From: Streptomyces venezuelae
GTDB lineage: Bacteria; Actinomycetota; Actinomycetes; Streptomycetales; Streptomycetaceae
Assembly: GCF_008642355.1 (NCBI RefSeq)
Contig: NZ_CP029193.1
Coordinates: 682,001-746,000 of the forward strand
Direction of reading: 5' to 3'
Length of the DNA stretch: 64,000 nt
Below are positions 24,843 to 35,237 of the stretch, in pieces. The notes under the pieces are model-generated. The model was not told the origin of the DNA and did no database searches. It worked only from the letters and a program-made list of their open reading frames with translations. The translations under genes and the position numbers were made by a program. The first letter of the stretch is position 1. Every line of letters starts with the position of its first letter.

Positions 24843-25490
24843 GTGCTGGACGCCCTCTTCGTCCGCCGCTGGCTGGTGGCCGCCGCCGACGCCGTCGACC
24901 GTGAGGCGGAACGGCTCACGGAACTGGACTCGCCCATCGGCGACGCCGACCACGGCAGCAATCTGCGGCGCGGCTTCCGGGCCGTCGCCGCCGTCCTGGA
25001 GAAGGAGGCACCGGACACGCCCGGCGCCGTACTGATGCTCGCCGGGCGGCAGTTGATCTCGACGGTGGGCGGGGCCTCGGGTCCGTTGTACGGGACGCTC
25101 CTTCGCCGTACCGGCAAGGACCTCGGCGACGCTCCCGAGGTCGATCCGGCACGGTTCGCGCAAGCGCTGCGCACCGGCGTCGACGCGGTGGCCGCGCTCG
25201 GCGGTGCCGCGCCCGGCGACAAGACGATGCTGGACGCGCTCGTCCCCGGCATCGACGCGCTCGACAACTCCCCCGGCTCCTTCGGCTCCTTCGGCGCGGC
25301 GCGCGAGGCCGCGCTCCAAGGCGCCCTGGCCACGACTCCGCTGCAGGCGCGCAAGGGGCGCGCGAGCTACCTGGGTGAGCGGAGCATCGGGCACCAGGAC
25401 CCTGGCGCCACGTCCTCGGCGCTGCTCTTCGCGGCCCTGGCGGAGACCGCGGACGGCATCCGCGGCTCGCGGGAGGGCAGCCGTGACTGA
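24843..25490 (+). CDS. dhaL: Dihydroxyacetone kinase subunit DhaL
   Basis: 215 aa. The ADP-binding subunit of PTS-type dihydroxyacetone kinase; it phosphorylates the substrate held by DhaK and is re-phosphorylated through DhaM. Visible family motifs are DSPIGDADHGSNLRRGF, with the magnesium-binding Asp residues, GGASGPLYGTLL, and GDKTMLDAL. The C-terminal KGRASYLGERSIGHQDPGAT is also diagnostic. GTG at 24843 was chosen because it leads into the conserved start and follows the dhaK stop by 4 bases. dhaM overlaps its end by 8 bp, so the three genes are one operon. Confidence 0.92.
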   Translation: MLDALFVRRWLVAAADAVDREAERLTELDSPIGDADHGSNLRRGFRAVAAVLEKEAPDTPGAVLMLAGRQLISTVGGASGPLYGTLLRRTGKDLGDAPEVDPARFAQALRTGVDAVAALGGAAPGDKTMLDALVPGIDALDNSPGSFGSFGAAREAALQGALATTPLQARKGRASYLGERSIGHQDPGATSSALLFAALAETADGIRGSREGSRD

Positions 25491-25893
25491 CGGTCCGCTG
25501 GTGGGCATCGTCCTCGTGTCGCACAGCGGGGCCGTCGCCGAGGCGGTCGCGGCGCTCGCCGTCGCGCTCGCGGGCGGCGGCAGCACGGCGCCGGTCGCCG
25601 CCGCCGGGGGAACGGCGGACGGCGGTCTCGGCACGAGCGCGGAGCTGATCTCGACGGCGGCGGCACGCGTGGACGGCGGAGCCGGGGTCGCCGTCCTCGC
25701 CGACCTCGGCAGCGCGGTCCTGACCGTGAAGGCACTGGTCGCCGAGGGCGATGAACTGCCGGACGGCACACGTCTGGTGGACGCCCCGTTCGTCGAGGGC
25801 GCGGTGGCCGCGGTGGTCTCCGCGTCCGCGGGCGCCGACCTCGCGGCGGTCGAGGCGGCGGCAGCGGAGGCGTACGCCTGTCGGAAGGTGTGA
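25483..25893 (+). CDS. dhaM: DhaM phosphotransferase subunit (EIIA-Man-like domain only)
   Basis: 136 aa. Single PTS EIIA-mannose-type domain that passes phosphate from HPr to the ADP bound in DhaL. The conserved start VGIVLVSHSGAVAEAV includes the phosphorylatable His near residue 14; GTSAELISTAAARVDGGAGV and VLADLGSAVLTVKAL follow. It lacks the HPr and EI domains present in the E. coli protein, so it depends on general PTS components. The GTG start at 25483 lies inside the end of dhaL (8-bp overlap), indicating translational coupling. Confidence 0.9.
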   Translation: MTDGPLVGIVLVSHSGAVAEAVAALAVALAGGGSTAPVAAAGGTADGGLGTSAELISTAAARVDGGAGVAVLADLGSAVLTVKALVAEGDELPDGTRLVDAPFVEGAVAAVVSASAGADLAAVEAAAAEAYACRKV

Positions 25894-25922
25894 CCGTACC
25901 GCCAAGCTCCGCCCGGCGTGCG

Positions 25923-26762
25923 TCAGTTGCGTGCCACCAGCTGCCGGGCCAGCTCGTCGCCCCGGGCGACCGCGGCCCGGTGGCTCTCGATCGGCTGCGC
26001 CTTGGAGCCCTTGAAGAGGATGTACGTGACGTCGGGGCCCGCGCCGCCCTTGCGCGGGTCGGGGTTGATGCCGAGCGCGCGGGCCGTGGCGTACGAGGCC
26101 TCGCCGATGAGGTCCGTGGGGCCGGTGTCGCCGACGACGGCGTACTGGACCTTGTCCCGGTGGACGACGGCGGCGACGGTGCCGCCCGTGACGCCGTGCT
26201 CGGTGTGGTTCCAGCGGTGGCTCGCGCCGGGCACGACCACGTAGGGCAGGTTCTCCGCGTCCAGCTGGCGGCCGTCGGACTGCTGGTAGGCGGTGGTGGG
26301 CTGGAAGAGGGGGTCCGTGCGGGGGTTGCAGGTCTTGCCCTCGCGGCCGTCGCAGTCGATGTCCATGTCGGCCTTCCAGAAGACCGCGTCGCGCGTGGCG
26401 CAGACGGGGATGTCCTCGGGGGCATCGTCGTCCGTGCGGTACTTGCCGAGGGATACCTGCGTGCAGGACCGGGTCGCGGCGAGCAGGTCGGCGGCGCGGA
26501 CCGTTCCCTCACCGGCCGTTCCCACAGGGGGCGCTCCCGCACTGGCCGTTCCCACAGGGGGCGCTCCCGCACGGGGCGCTCCCGCACTGGCCGTTCCCAC
26601 AGGAGGCGCTCCCGCACGGACCGGTTCGGCCGTCGCGCCCGCCGCCGCGGTGGGCAACTTGACGTCCGGTTCGGACAGCGCCTGGTGCGCCGCGGCGGTG
26701 TAACAGACGGGGACGAGCAGAGCGGCTTTGGCGACGACCAAGGCCGTCTGTTTCTTGCGCAC
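25923..26762 (-). CDS. Secreted GH75 chitosanase with repeat linker
   Basis: 279 aa. A basic start and hydrophobic segment (RKKQTALVVAKAALLVPVCY) give a signal peptide or anchor. Residues 40-90 are a low-complexity Ala/Pro/Gly linker made of repeated VGTASAGAPP units. The catalytic domain fits glycoside hydrolase family 75: FWKADMDIDCDG with the acid residues, LDAENLPYVVVPG, YAVVGDTGP, and GEASYATARALGI with the second catalytic Glu. It cleaves chitosan outside the cell. GTG 26762 is preferred because AAAGG lies 9-10 bases before it; GTG 26789 is an alternative. It faces the dha operon's 3' end. Confidence 0.85.
   Translation of the reverse strand: MRKKQTALVVAKAALLVPVCYTAAAHQALSEPDVKLPTAAAGATAEPVRAGAPPVGTASAGAPRAGAPPVGTASAGAPPVGTAGEGTVRAADLLAATRSCTQVSLGKYRTDDDAPEDIPVCATRDAVFWKADMDIDCDGREGKTCNPRTDPLFQPTTAYQQSDGRQLDAENLPYVVVPGASHRWNHTEHGVTGGTVAAVVHRDKVQYAVVGDTGPTDLIGEASYATARALGINPDPRKGGAGPDVTYILFKGSKAQPIESHRAAVARGDELARQLVARN
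26514..26618. repeat. 30-bp tandem repeat coding the chitosanase linker
   Basis: The 30-bp unit beginning GGCCGTTCCCACAGG occurs at 26514-26543, 26544-26573 and 26589-26618 with one or two changes. A half unit of 15 bp lies at 26574-26588. It encodes a 10-residue linker repeat and can vary in copy number by slippage. Confidence 0.85.
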
Positions 26763-27012
26763 GGGGAAGGGCCTTTCGTAGGGGGACACCTAGGGCACGG
26801 ACGCCGAGGACGTCGGGGACAGCTGACGACTCGAAAGCCACATATGCCAATTTGTGCACCGCCATATGCCCCTTCCGACGATCACGGTCCGTACGGCGGA
26901 CGCCCCACCCCTTGATGTGCTCTCGTCACCTGTGTCAAATAGGTCCGTACCAATACACGCCCGTGTCGTACCCATGCCGTACCCGTGTCGTCGAGTGGAA
27001 GGCAGCAGCACC

Positions 27013-28008
27013 GTGCGACGGATCCCCCGCCCGTCCGGCCATCCGGCCCCGCCGGCCCTGCTCACCCTCATGGCCGTGACCGCCGCCGCCCTGGGCGGGT
27101 GCGCGTGGGGCGGCGGCACCGAGGACACCAGTGCCCCGGCGGCGCCCCGCGGCCTCACCGTGCAGGCCGGCAGCTCCACCACCGCCCACGTCATGTGGAA
27201 CCAGGCCACCGACGACACCGAAGTCACCGCCTACGAGGTGTACCGCGACGCCAAGAGGGTGAAGGAGGTGCCGGGGCGCGAGTCCATGGTGGACGTCGTC
27301 GGCCTCGAACCGTCCGCCACGTACCGCTTCACCGTCCGCGCCCGCGACGCCGAGGGGAACGTCAGCGAGGACAGCAAGCAGCTGACGGTCACGATGCCCG
27401 CCGCGACCGCCGCCGACCGCAAGCCCCCGTCCCGGCCGGAGCGGCTGAAGGGCGAGGCCGAGGGGAGCCGGGCGGCGATGCTCTCGTGGAGCAAGTCGTC
27501 GGACGACAACAAGGTGGCCTCGTACGAGATCTTCCAGGGGGGCTCGAAGATCCACAGCGTGGGCGGGAACCAGACCGCGACCCTCGTCACCGGCCTGCGG
27601 CCCGGCACCGACTACACCTTCACCGTCAAGGCGCGGGACGCCGCCGACAACTTCTCGCCCGCGAGCAGCGAGGTCCGCGTCAGGACCGCGCCGGGCAAGG
27701 ACTCGGGGCGCGGCACCGCGCCGACGGGGTTCCGCGCGGGCACGCACCGCGCCGACGGGGCGTACTACATCGACCTGGCGTGGACCCCGCCGCGCACCGG
27801 CGGCGCCGTGGCGGAGTACCAGATCCAGCTGGACGGGCGCACCGCCACCTCGCTCGTCTTCGGTGGGACGGCGCCCACCGACAAGGCCGAGCACAGCTTC
27901 TACATCGGCAAGAAGGCCGGGGAGCGGCACCGGGTGCGCATCCGGCCGAAGCTGCCGGACGGGACCTGGGGCGGCTACTCCCCCGAACGGACCGTCACCA
28001 CGGGCTGA
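27013..28008 (+). CDS. Lipoprotein with fibronectin type III domains
   Basis: 331 aa. A basic N-terminus, hydrophobic LLTLMAVTAA and the lipobox LGGC (Cys about residue 29) make it a lipid-anchored surface protein. Two FN3 domains follow at about 40-125 and 135-225; each has the Trp, the Tyr-x-Val/Ile-x-Arg/Gln strand (YEVYRDAKR, YEIFQGGSK) and the YRFTVRARDAEGN / YTFTVKARDAADN strand. A third, less regular FN3-like domain (240-331) ends the protein. No enzyme domain is present, so the role is binding or spacing at the wall. GTG 27013 has GGAAGG upstream and gives a proper lipoprotein signal. Its 3' end overlaps the convergent padR gene by 34 bp. Confidence 0.85.
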   Translation: MRRIPRPSGHPAPPALLTLMAVTAAALGGCAWGGGTEDTSAPAAPRGLTVQAGSSTTAHVMWNQATDDTEVTAYEVYRDAKRVKEVPGRESMVDVVGLEPSATYRFTVRARDAEGNVSEDSKQLTVTMPAATAADRKPPSRPERLKGEAEGSRAAMLSWSKSSDDNKVASYEIFQGGSKIHSVGGNQTATLVTGLRPGTDYTFTVKARDAADNFSPASSEVRVRTAPGKDSGRGTAPTGFRAGTHRADGAYYIDLAWTPPRTGGAVAEYQIQLDGRTATSLVFGGTAPTDKAEHSFYIGKKAGERHRVRIRPKLPDGTWGGYSPERTVTTG

Positions 28009-28568
28009 TCGCGGCGATCGCGGCGTTCGCTCAGCAGGGCCGCCGCGCGCCGGCACCAGTCGCGGGACTCGCGCTCGAAGGCGAGCCCGCGCAGGCACGT
28101 CAGATAGGGTCCGACGCGCTCGCCGGTGCGCAGGAACTCGTCCTCGTCGGCGCCGCCCCGCAGCCGCACGAGGAGCTTCTCCAGGACCTCGATCTTCGCG
28201 TCGGCGACCGCCGCCCTCTCCGTGAGCTGCTCGATCACGGGCGCGGCGGCGACGCCGTCGACGGCCTGCACCTTGACGAGCAGGTCGTCGCGGATGAAGG
28301 ACGGCTTCGCGGCCCGCGCGGCGAACCGCTCCATCTCCGCGAGGCCCTCGTCGGTGACCCGGAACAGCCGCTTGTTGGGCCGCCCTTCCTGGACGATCTC
28401 GCGCCCGGTGACCAGGCCCTCCGTCTCCAGCTTGGCCAGCTCGGCGTAGAGCTGCTGGGGAAGCGCGTGCCAGAAGTTGGCCACGCCGATGTCGAAACCC
28501 TTCGCCAACTGGTATCCGCTGTACTCGCCGTCCAGCAGTGCCGCGAGCACCGCGTGCCGCAGAGCCAT
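27975..28568 (-). CDS. PadR-family transcriptional regulator
   Basis: 197 aa. N-terminal winged helix (ALRHAVLAALLDGEYSGYQL, then LYAELAKLETEGLV and a wing at PNKRLFRVTDEG) and a C-terminal helical dimer domain (about 100-180), the PadR subfamily 2 layout. GGAAGGGG precedes the ATG at 28568. The gene is divergent from a SnoaL-like gene, and a nearly perfect 38-bp palindrome sits between them, so this regulator probably represses both itself and that gene. Confidence 0.88.
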   Translation of the reverse strand: MALRHAVLAALLDGEYSGYQLAKGFDIGVANFWHALPQQLYAELAKLETEGLVTGREIVQEGRPNKRLFRVTDEGLAEMERFAARAAKPSFIRDDLLVKVQAVDGVAAAPVIEQLTERAAVADAKIEVLEKLLVRLRGGADEDEFLRTGERVGPYLTCLRGLAFERESRDWCRRAAALLSERRDRRDQPVVTVRSGE

Positions 28569-28621
28569 CCGTCGGGCCCCTTCCCTTTCGGCTCTTCCCT
28601 TTCACCGTCCAGCACCCTCAT

Positions 28622-28659
28622 CATAGTCATCAATGTGACTAGTCAGATTGATGACTATG
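28622..28659. promoter_or_regulatory. 38-bp near-perfect palindrome, probable PadR operator
   Basis: Outer arms CATAGTCATCAAT and ATTGATGACTATG match over 13 bp and flank a central TGACTAGTCA. 18 of 19 base pairs are symmetrical. It fills the spacer between the divergent padR (start 28568) and the SnoaL-like gene (28665). Two dimers could bind the outer and inner symmetry. It is too symmetrical to be chance in such GC-rich DNA. Confidence 0.8.
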
Positions 28660-28664
28660 GGCCG

Positions 28665-29120
28665 ATGGAGGACTTCGTGAACCGGACCGCTACCCATCCC
28701 ACCGCCGCGCGCTTCCGCGCCCTCGTCGAGCAGGGCGATCTCGGCGCCCTGGAGGAGTTGTTCACTCCGGACGTGCGGCTCTACAGCCCGGTCAAGTTCA
28801 CGCCCTTCGAGGGGCGGCCCATGGTGCTCGGTCTCTTCGGCGTGCTGCTGCGCACGTTCGAGGACTTCCGGTACGTGGGTGCGTACGCCGGGCAGGCGCG
28901 GACCAGCGTCGACGGCACGGAGGCCGAGTCGAACGTGCTGCTGTTCCGCACCACCGTGAACGGCAAGGAGATCCACGGCATCGACCTGCTGCACTTCGAC
29001 GAGGAGGGGCGGATCAAGGAGTTCACGGTGATGGTGCGCCCGCAGTCGGCGGTCCTTGCGCTCGGGCAGGCGGTCCACGAGGGACTCGTCGCGGCCGGGC
29101 TGGCCCCGGCCCCGCAGTGA
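28665..29120 (+). CDS. SnoaL-like / NTF2-fold protein
   Basis: 151 aa. Cone-shaped alpha+beta NTF2 fold recognisable from TAARFRALVEQGDLGALEEL, FTPDVRLYSPV, FEDFRYVGAY and IHGIDLLHFDEEGRIKEF. Such proteins are small-molecule isomerases, hydrolases or binding proteins; no substrate can be assigned. The start is ATG 28665, just after the PadR operator. GTG 28635 would place the start inside the operator and is less likely. Expression is presumably controlled by the divergent PadR, whose inducer may be this protein's substrate. Confidence 0.8.
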   Translation: MEDFVNRTATHPTAARFRALVEQGDLGALEELFTPDVRLYSPVKFTPFEGRPMVLGLFGVLLRTFEDFRYVGAYAGQARTSVDGTEAESNVLLFRTTVNGKEIHGIDLLHFDEEGRIKEFTVMVRPQSAVLALGQAVHEGLVAAGLAPAPQ

Positions 29121-29280
29121 GGCGTCTGCGCCGGACGAAGGATTCCGTCACCTGCCCGGCGGCCGTCCGCATGCGGTCCCCGGCCGCGCCGCGTTGGCTC
29201 TTCGTCAGGTAGCACGGGCCGTTCCCCGACTCCGGCGGCGCATGGGTTGTACCGCCTCCCGTGCACCGGAGGGCAGACTC

Positions 29281-29787
29281 ATGCGTACCACTCGGATAGG
29301 CGTCCGTACCGGCCTGATCGCCACTGCCGCGGCGCTGCCGCTGCTCCTGGCCGCGCCGTCGGCGTCCGCTGCCGGCGACCTCACCGTCACCGCCACCGGT
29401 TCCACCGTGCGGGCCACCACCGGCGCGTGCACCGACGGCGGCACGGCCTCGCTGATGAACCCCGCCAATGCCAGCTTCGCCGGAGGCCAACAGGCGGAGC
29501 TGGTCAACGGCAGCGCGACGTGGCAGAACGTCGGCGCCGGTTCCTACACCGTGCTCGTCTCCTGCAAGGACGGCACGTCGGTCGGGCCGCAGACCGTCGC
29601 CGTCGGCGCCGCGCCGACGACCTCCTCGACGCACGCGCCCGCGCGCGGCGTCCGTGGCGGGCTCGGCGGCGGCACGGAGGACCGGGGCACGCTGACGCTC
29701 GTCGGCGGCGGGACCCTGGTGGCCGCGGCGGCGCTCGGCGGCGGCATCTGGTACCTGCGCCGTCGCGCGTCGGCCGGGCGTACCTGA
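29281..29787 (+). CDS. Secreted protein with C-terminal membrane anchor
   Basis: 168 aa. Clear signal peptide (residues 1-31, GLIATAAALPLLLAAPSASA). A small beta-type extracellular domain follows (32-110) with two Cys (ACTDGG, SCKDG) likely forming a disulfide. After a Thr/Ser/Gly linker comes a C-terminal hydrophobic span (VGGGTLVAAAALGGGIWYL) and a basic RRRAS tail, the form of a type I anchored surface protein. It is a common Streptomyces layout with no assigned function. GGAGGG lies upstream of the ATG at 29281. A hairpin after the gene probably terminates transcription. Confidence 0.8.
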   Translation: MRTTRIGVRTGLIATAAALPLLLAAPSASAAGDLTVTATGSTVRATTGACTDGGTASLMNPANASFAGGQQAELVNGSATWQNVGAGSYTVLVSCKDGTSVGPQTVAVGAAPTTSSTHAPARGVRGGLGGGTEDRGTLTLVGGGTLVAAAALGGGIWYLRRRASAGRT

Positions 29788-29832
29788 CGGGCGTCGGGAC
29801 CACGACCGGCGCGGCGTCCCGGACGCCTCGGA

Positions 29833-29869
29833 CTGCCGCCCATCCGCCACCACCGCGGGTGGGCGGCAG
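29833..29869 (+). terminator. Hairpin after the anchored surface protein gene
   Basis: CTGCCGCCCA (29833-29842) pairs with TGGGCGGCAG (29860-29869), a perfect 10-bp stem 45 bp after the stop at 29787. There is no U tract. Confidence 0.6.
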
Positions 29870-29987
29870 CCGCGTGCGGGGGCCCCTGCCCGTGCGGTGA
29901 GGCGCACTTGCCCGCGCGCCCGAGGCACCCTTGCCCGCCCCACCGAACCGACTTACCGTCCTCCCAGCCGACAGGGAGGGCGCGTTC

Positions 29988-30755
29988 ATGCCACGACCGC
30001 TCAGCGTTCAGCTCTACACCGTGCGCGATCAGCTCGTCGCCGACCGGGAGGGGACGCTGCGCCGCCTCGCCGGTCTCGGGTACGGCGCCGTGGAGGCGTA
30101 CGACGTGCTCGGCGACCCGAAGGGGCTGCGGCGGATCGTCGACGACCTCGGGCTCGCCGTGTCCGGCACGCACACCGTGCAGCTGCTCGGCCCGGAACCC
30201 GGCCCCGTCCTCGACGCGGTGGCGACGCTCGGCACCGATCTGGCGATCGTCCCGGCGGGCATCCCGCCCGAGGAGTTCACCTCGCGCGACGGCCTGGCAC
30301 GGACCGCAGACCGCCTCAACTCCCTCGCCGACGTGGCCGGACGGCACGGCATACGCATCGGTTACCACAACCACTGGTGGGAGATGGAGCCCCGCTTCGA
30401 CGACGGAGGAGCGGGGCTCCTGCACGCCGTCGACCTCCTCGCCGGCCTGCTCGACCCCGCCGTCTTCCTGGAGGTCGACACCTACTGGGCGGCGGTCGGC
30501 GGCGCCGACGTCCCGGCGCTCCTGCGGCGCCTCGGCGACCGCGTGTGGGCCCTGCACCTCAAGGACGGGCCCGGCACGAAGGAGGACCCGAACGTGGCGG
30601 TCGGCGGCGGCACCATGCCGGTGCCGGAGATCCTCGCCGCCGCACCGGACGCCTTGCGGATCGTCGAGTTCGACTCCTGCGCGGGCGACGGCGACACCCT
30701 CTTCGACGAGCTCGCCGCAAGCCGCGTCTATCTCGCCTCGCTGGCGGCGGCATGA
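29988..30755 (+). CDS. Sugar phosphate isomerase/epimerase-type TIM barrel
   Basis: 255 aa. Xylose-isomerase-like / AP-endonuclease-2 TIM barrel: SVQLYTVRDQL at the first strand, GYGAVEAYD at the second, metal-ligand strands GYHNHWWEME, FLEVDTYWA (Glu, Asp), HLKDGP (His) and VEFDSCAGDG near the end. Enzymes of this group isomerise or epimerise sugars or inositol derivatives. GGGAGGG precedes the ATG at 29988. The oxidoreductase gene starts within its stop (ATGA), so the two act together, probably in oxidising and isomerising a sugar or cyclitol. Confidence 0.85.
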   Translation: MPRPLSVQLYTVRDQLVADREGTLRRLAGLGYGAVEAYDVLGDPKGLRRIVDDLGLAVSGTHTVQLLGPEPGPVLDAVATLGTDLAIVPAGIPPEEFTSRDGLARTADRLNSLADVAGRHGIRIGYHNHWWEMEPRFDDGGAGLLHAVDLLAGLLDPAVFLEVDTYWAAVGGADVPALLRRLGDRVWALHLKDGPGTKEDPNVAVGGGTMPVPEILAAAPDALRIVEFDSCAGDGDTLFDELAASRVYLASLAAA

Positions 30756-31906
30756 CCGCGGCACCCGGGGGCGCGGGACCCGTCGGCGTCGCCGTCGTCG
30801 GAGCCGGTGTCATCAGCGCCCAGTACCTGAGTACGGTGAGCCGGTTTCCTGACGTCCGGATCGTGGCCGTCGCCGACCTCGACGAGGAGCGCGCCGCCGC
30901 CGTGGCCCGCACCCACGGCATACCCGTGTCCGGCGGCCCCGCGGACGTGCTGGCCCTCCCCGAGGTGGAACTCGTCGTCAACCTCACCGTGCCCACCGCG
31001 CACGCGCGGGTGGCGGCGGCCGCCCTGCGCGCCGGGAAGCACGTCTACGGCGAGAAGCCCATCACGCTCGTCCCCGCGGAGGCGGAGAAGCTGCTGGCCG
31101 AGGCCTCGGAGCGCGGGCTCCTCGTCGGGAACGCGCCGGACACGTTCCTCGGCGCGGGCCTGCAGTCGGCGCTGCGCGCCGTCGCGGCCGGGCACATCGG
31201 CGCTCCCGTGGCGGCGACGACGGTCACGCAGGGCCTCGGGCCGGAGGCGTGGCACCCCGATCCCGCGTTCTTCTATCAGCCGGGCGCGGGCCCGCTCTTC
31301 GACCTGGGTCCGTACTACCTGACCTCGCTCGTCGCCCTGTTCGGCAGCGTGGAGCAGGTGGCCGCGACGGCGGCGCGCGCCCGTGAGGAGCGGGTCGTCG
31401 GTTCGGGGCCGAAGGCGGGGCAGGCGTTCCCCGTCGACGTACCGACGCATGTGTCGTCGCTCCTACGGTTCGCCTCGGGGGTGCGCGCCCACTCGACGTT
31501 CAGCTTCGACTCGGCACTCCCCCGCATCCGGTTCGAGATAACCGGCACTGAAGGCACGCTGTCCGTGCCCGACCCGAACACGTTCGGCGGCCCGCTGAGG
31601 CTGCTGCCCAACGGTTCCGGCACGTGGCGTGAGCTGCCCGTGCGGGGGCGGACCGACGGGCGGGGGCTCGGCGTGGTCGACATGGCGCGGGCCGTGCGCG
31701 GCGGCGGGCCGCACCGGGCGTCCGGCGCGCTCGCGCTGCACGTCCTGCAGACGATGACGGCGATCACGCACTCCGCGGACCGGGCGGAGTTCGTGCCGCT
31801 CGCCGCGCAGGTGGTGCCGCCCGAACCGCTGCCGGAGGACTGGGACCCCGAGGAGCCGACCCTGGGGGCCGGAAGCCGCGGCCACGGGGAGGGAGCGTCG
31901 CCGTGA
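30752..31906 (+). CDS. Gfo/Idh/MocA-family oxidoreductase
   Basis: 384 aa. N-terminal Rossmann domain with GVAVVGAGVISAQYLST and the conserved VYGEKPI (catalytic Lys, near residue 100). A C-terminal alpha/beta dimer domain follows, with LFDLGPYYLTSLVALFG, where Asp is part of the substrate site. It is NAD(P)-dependent, acting on sugars or inositols; the exact substrate is open. The ATG at 30752 overlaps the isomerase TGA. The following padR gene is convergent, with 27 bp between the stops. Confidence 0.88.
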   Translation: MTAAPGGAGPVGVAVVGAGVISAQYLSTVSRFPDVRIVAVADLDEERAAAVARTHGIPVSGGPADVLALPEVELVVNLTVPTAHARVAAAALRAGKHVYGEKPITLVPAEAEKLLAEASERGLLVGNAPDTFLGAGLQSALRAVAAGHIGAPVAATTVTQGLGPEAWHPDPAFFYQPGAGPLFDLGPYYLTSLVALFGSVEQVAATAARAREERVVGSGPKAGQAFPVDVPTHVSSLLRFASGVRAHSTFSFDSALPRIRFEITGTEGTLSVPDPNTFGGPLRLLPNGSGTWRELPVRGRTDGRGLGVVDMARAVRGGGPHRASGALALHVLQTMTAITHSADRAEFVPLAAQVVPPEPLPEDWDPEEPTLGAGSRGHGEGASP

Positions 31907-31933
31907 CGGTCGCAGCCGCGAGCCCATCGAGGG

Positions 31934-32467
31934 CTACGGCGCCTCCAGCTCCTCGATCGTCCGCGTGAGCCACTGCGTCCAGAACGTCTCCAGGTCGATG
32001 CCCGCGCGCAGCACCACATGGCGCAGCCGGTCCTCGACGGCGTCCTTGCCCGGCGGGAAGTCCCGCTGCTCGATCTCCTCGTACTCGGCCAACTGCCGCC
32101 GATGGAGGTCGAGATGGCGGTGCAGGTCCTCCCGGATGCCCTGCGTGCCGACGACCGCGGCGGCGCGCAGGCGCAGCAGGAGCGTGTCGCGCAGCGGCTT
32201 GGGGTCCTGGCTCGCCGCCGTCCAGCGGGCCAGTTCCTCGCGGCCCGCCGGCAGCACCTCGTACTCCTTCTTCTGCCCGCGCGTCGCCCCTTGCCGCGGC
32301 AGTGCGCGGATCGCGCCGTCCCGCTCCAGCCTGCCCAGCTCGCGGTAGATCTGCTGGTGCGTGGCCGACCAGAAGTAGCCGATCGACTTGTCGAACCTGC
32401 GGGTCAGTTCGAGGCCGGACGAGGGCTTCTCCAGGAGGGCGGTGAGGATCGCGTGCGGGAGTGACAT
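31934..32467 (-). CDS. PadR-family transcriptional regulator (second)
   Basis: 177 aa. Winged helix MSLPHAILTALLEKPSSGLE, then FWSATHQQIYRELGRLERDG, with a wing at GQKKEYEVLPAGR, followed by a C-terminal helical part (LRAAAVVGTQG to the end). It lies 41 bp downstream of fadH on the same strand and is likely co-transcribed. The 18-bp palindrome before fadH (34587-34604) is the natural autoregulatory site. Its ligand may be an enoyl or aromatic compound reduced by the FadH-like enzyme, which is inference only. Confidence 0.88.
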   Translation of the reverse strand: MSLPHAILTALLEKPSSGLELTRRFDKSIGYFWSATHQQIYRELGRLERDGAIRALPRQGATRGQKKEYEVLPAGREELARWTAASQDPKPLRDTLLLRLRAAAVVGTQGIREDLHRHLDLHRRQLAEYEEIEQRDFPPGKDAVEDRLRHVVLRAGIDLETFWTQWLTRTIEELEAP

Positions 32468-32508
32468 GCGGCAATCCTAGGGACGACGGCCCGTGCCGCG
32501 GGGCCGCC

Positions 32509-34604
<2,096 letters not shown>

Positions 34605-34723
34605 AACGTGAGCAGTATCTCGCCGGTCGTGGGAGCGTCCAGCGCCATGTCCGAATCCCGCCAGCCGCGCCCTCCCGCGAGACGCAGACTGGAGACAGGA
34701 ACCGAACGGTGGAGGAGAGTCCG

Positions 34724-35221
34724 ATGACGGTCTACGCGACGATCGACAGCCCGCTGGGCGAGCTGCTGCTGGTGGGCGAGGAGTCGCCCACCGCCAAGGG
34801 CGGCACCGCGCTGGTCTCGCTGTCCGTGCCGGGCCAGAAGGGCGGCGCCGTCGTCCGGGAGGACTGGGTCCGCGACGACGCGGCGTTCGATGCGGTCGCC
34901 GCACAGCTGCGGGCGTACTTCGCCGGGAGCCTCACCCGCTTCGACATCGAGTACGCCGCCGGGGCGGGCACCGACTTCCAGCGCAAGGTCTGGGAGGCCC
35001 TCGACACGGTCCCCTACGGCACCACGACCACCTACGGACGGCTCGCCGAGCGCCTCGGCCTCTCGCGCGCCGCGGTCCGCGCCCTCGGCACCGCCATCGG
35101 CCGCAACCCGCTCCTCGTCGTCCGCCCCTGCCACCGCGTCATCGGCGCCGACGGCTCCCTGACCGGGTACGCGGGCGGACTGGAGCGCAAGCAGCTGCTC
35201 CTCGACCTGGAGACGGCGTGA
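34724..35221 (+). CDS. ogt: Methylated-DNA--[protein]-cysteine S-methyltransferase
   Basis: 165 aa. Suicide repair protein taking methyl groups from O6-methylguanine. The C-terminal DNA-binding domain is complete: FQRKVWEALDTVPYGTTTTY, the Arg-finger helix RAVRALGTAIGRNP, the active site PCHRVIGADGSL with acceptor Cys near residue 135, and GYAGGLERKQLLL. The N-terminal domain is short. GGAGGAGAG precedes the ATG at 34724. It ends 16 bp from the end of the convergent alkB, making a DNA alkylation-repair pair on opposite strands. Confidence 0.93.
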   Translation: MTVYATIDSPLGELLLVGEESPTAKGGTALVSLSVPGQKGGAVVREDWVRDDAAFDAVAAQLRAYFAGSLTRFDIEYAAGAGTDFQRKVWEALDTVPYGTTTTYGRLAERLGLSRAAVRALGTAIGRNPLLVVRPCHRVIGADGSLTGYAGGLERKQLLLDLETA

Positions 35222-35237
35222 CGAGACGGCGTGCCTC

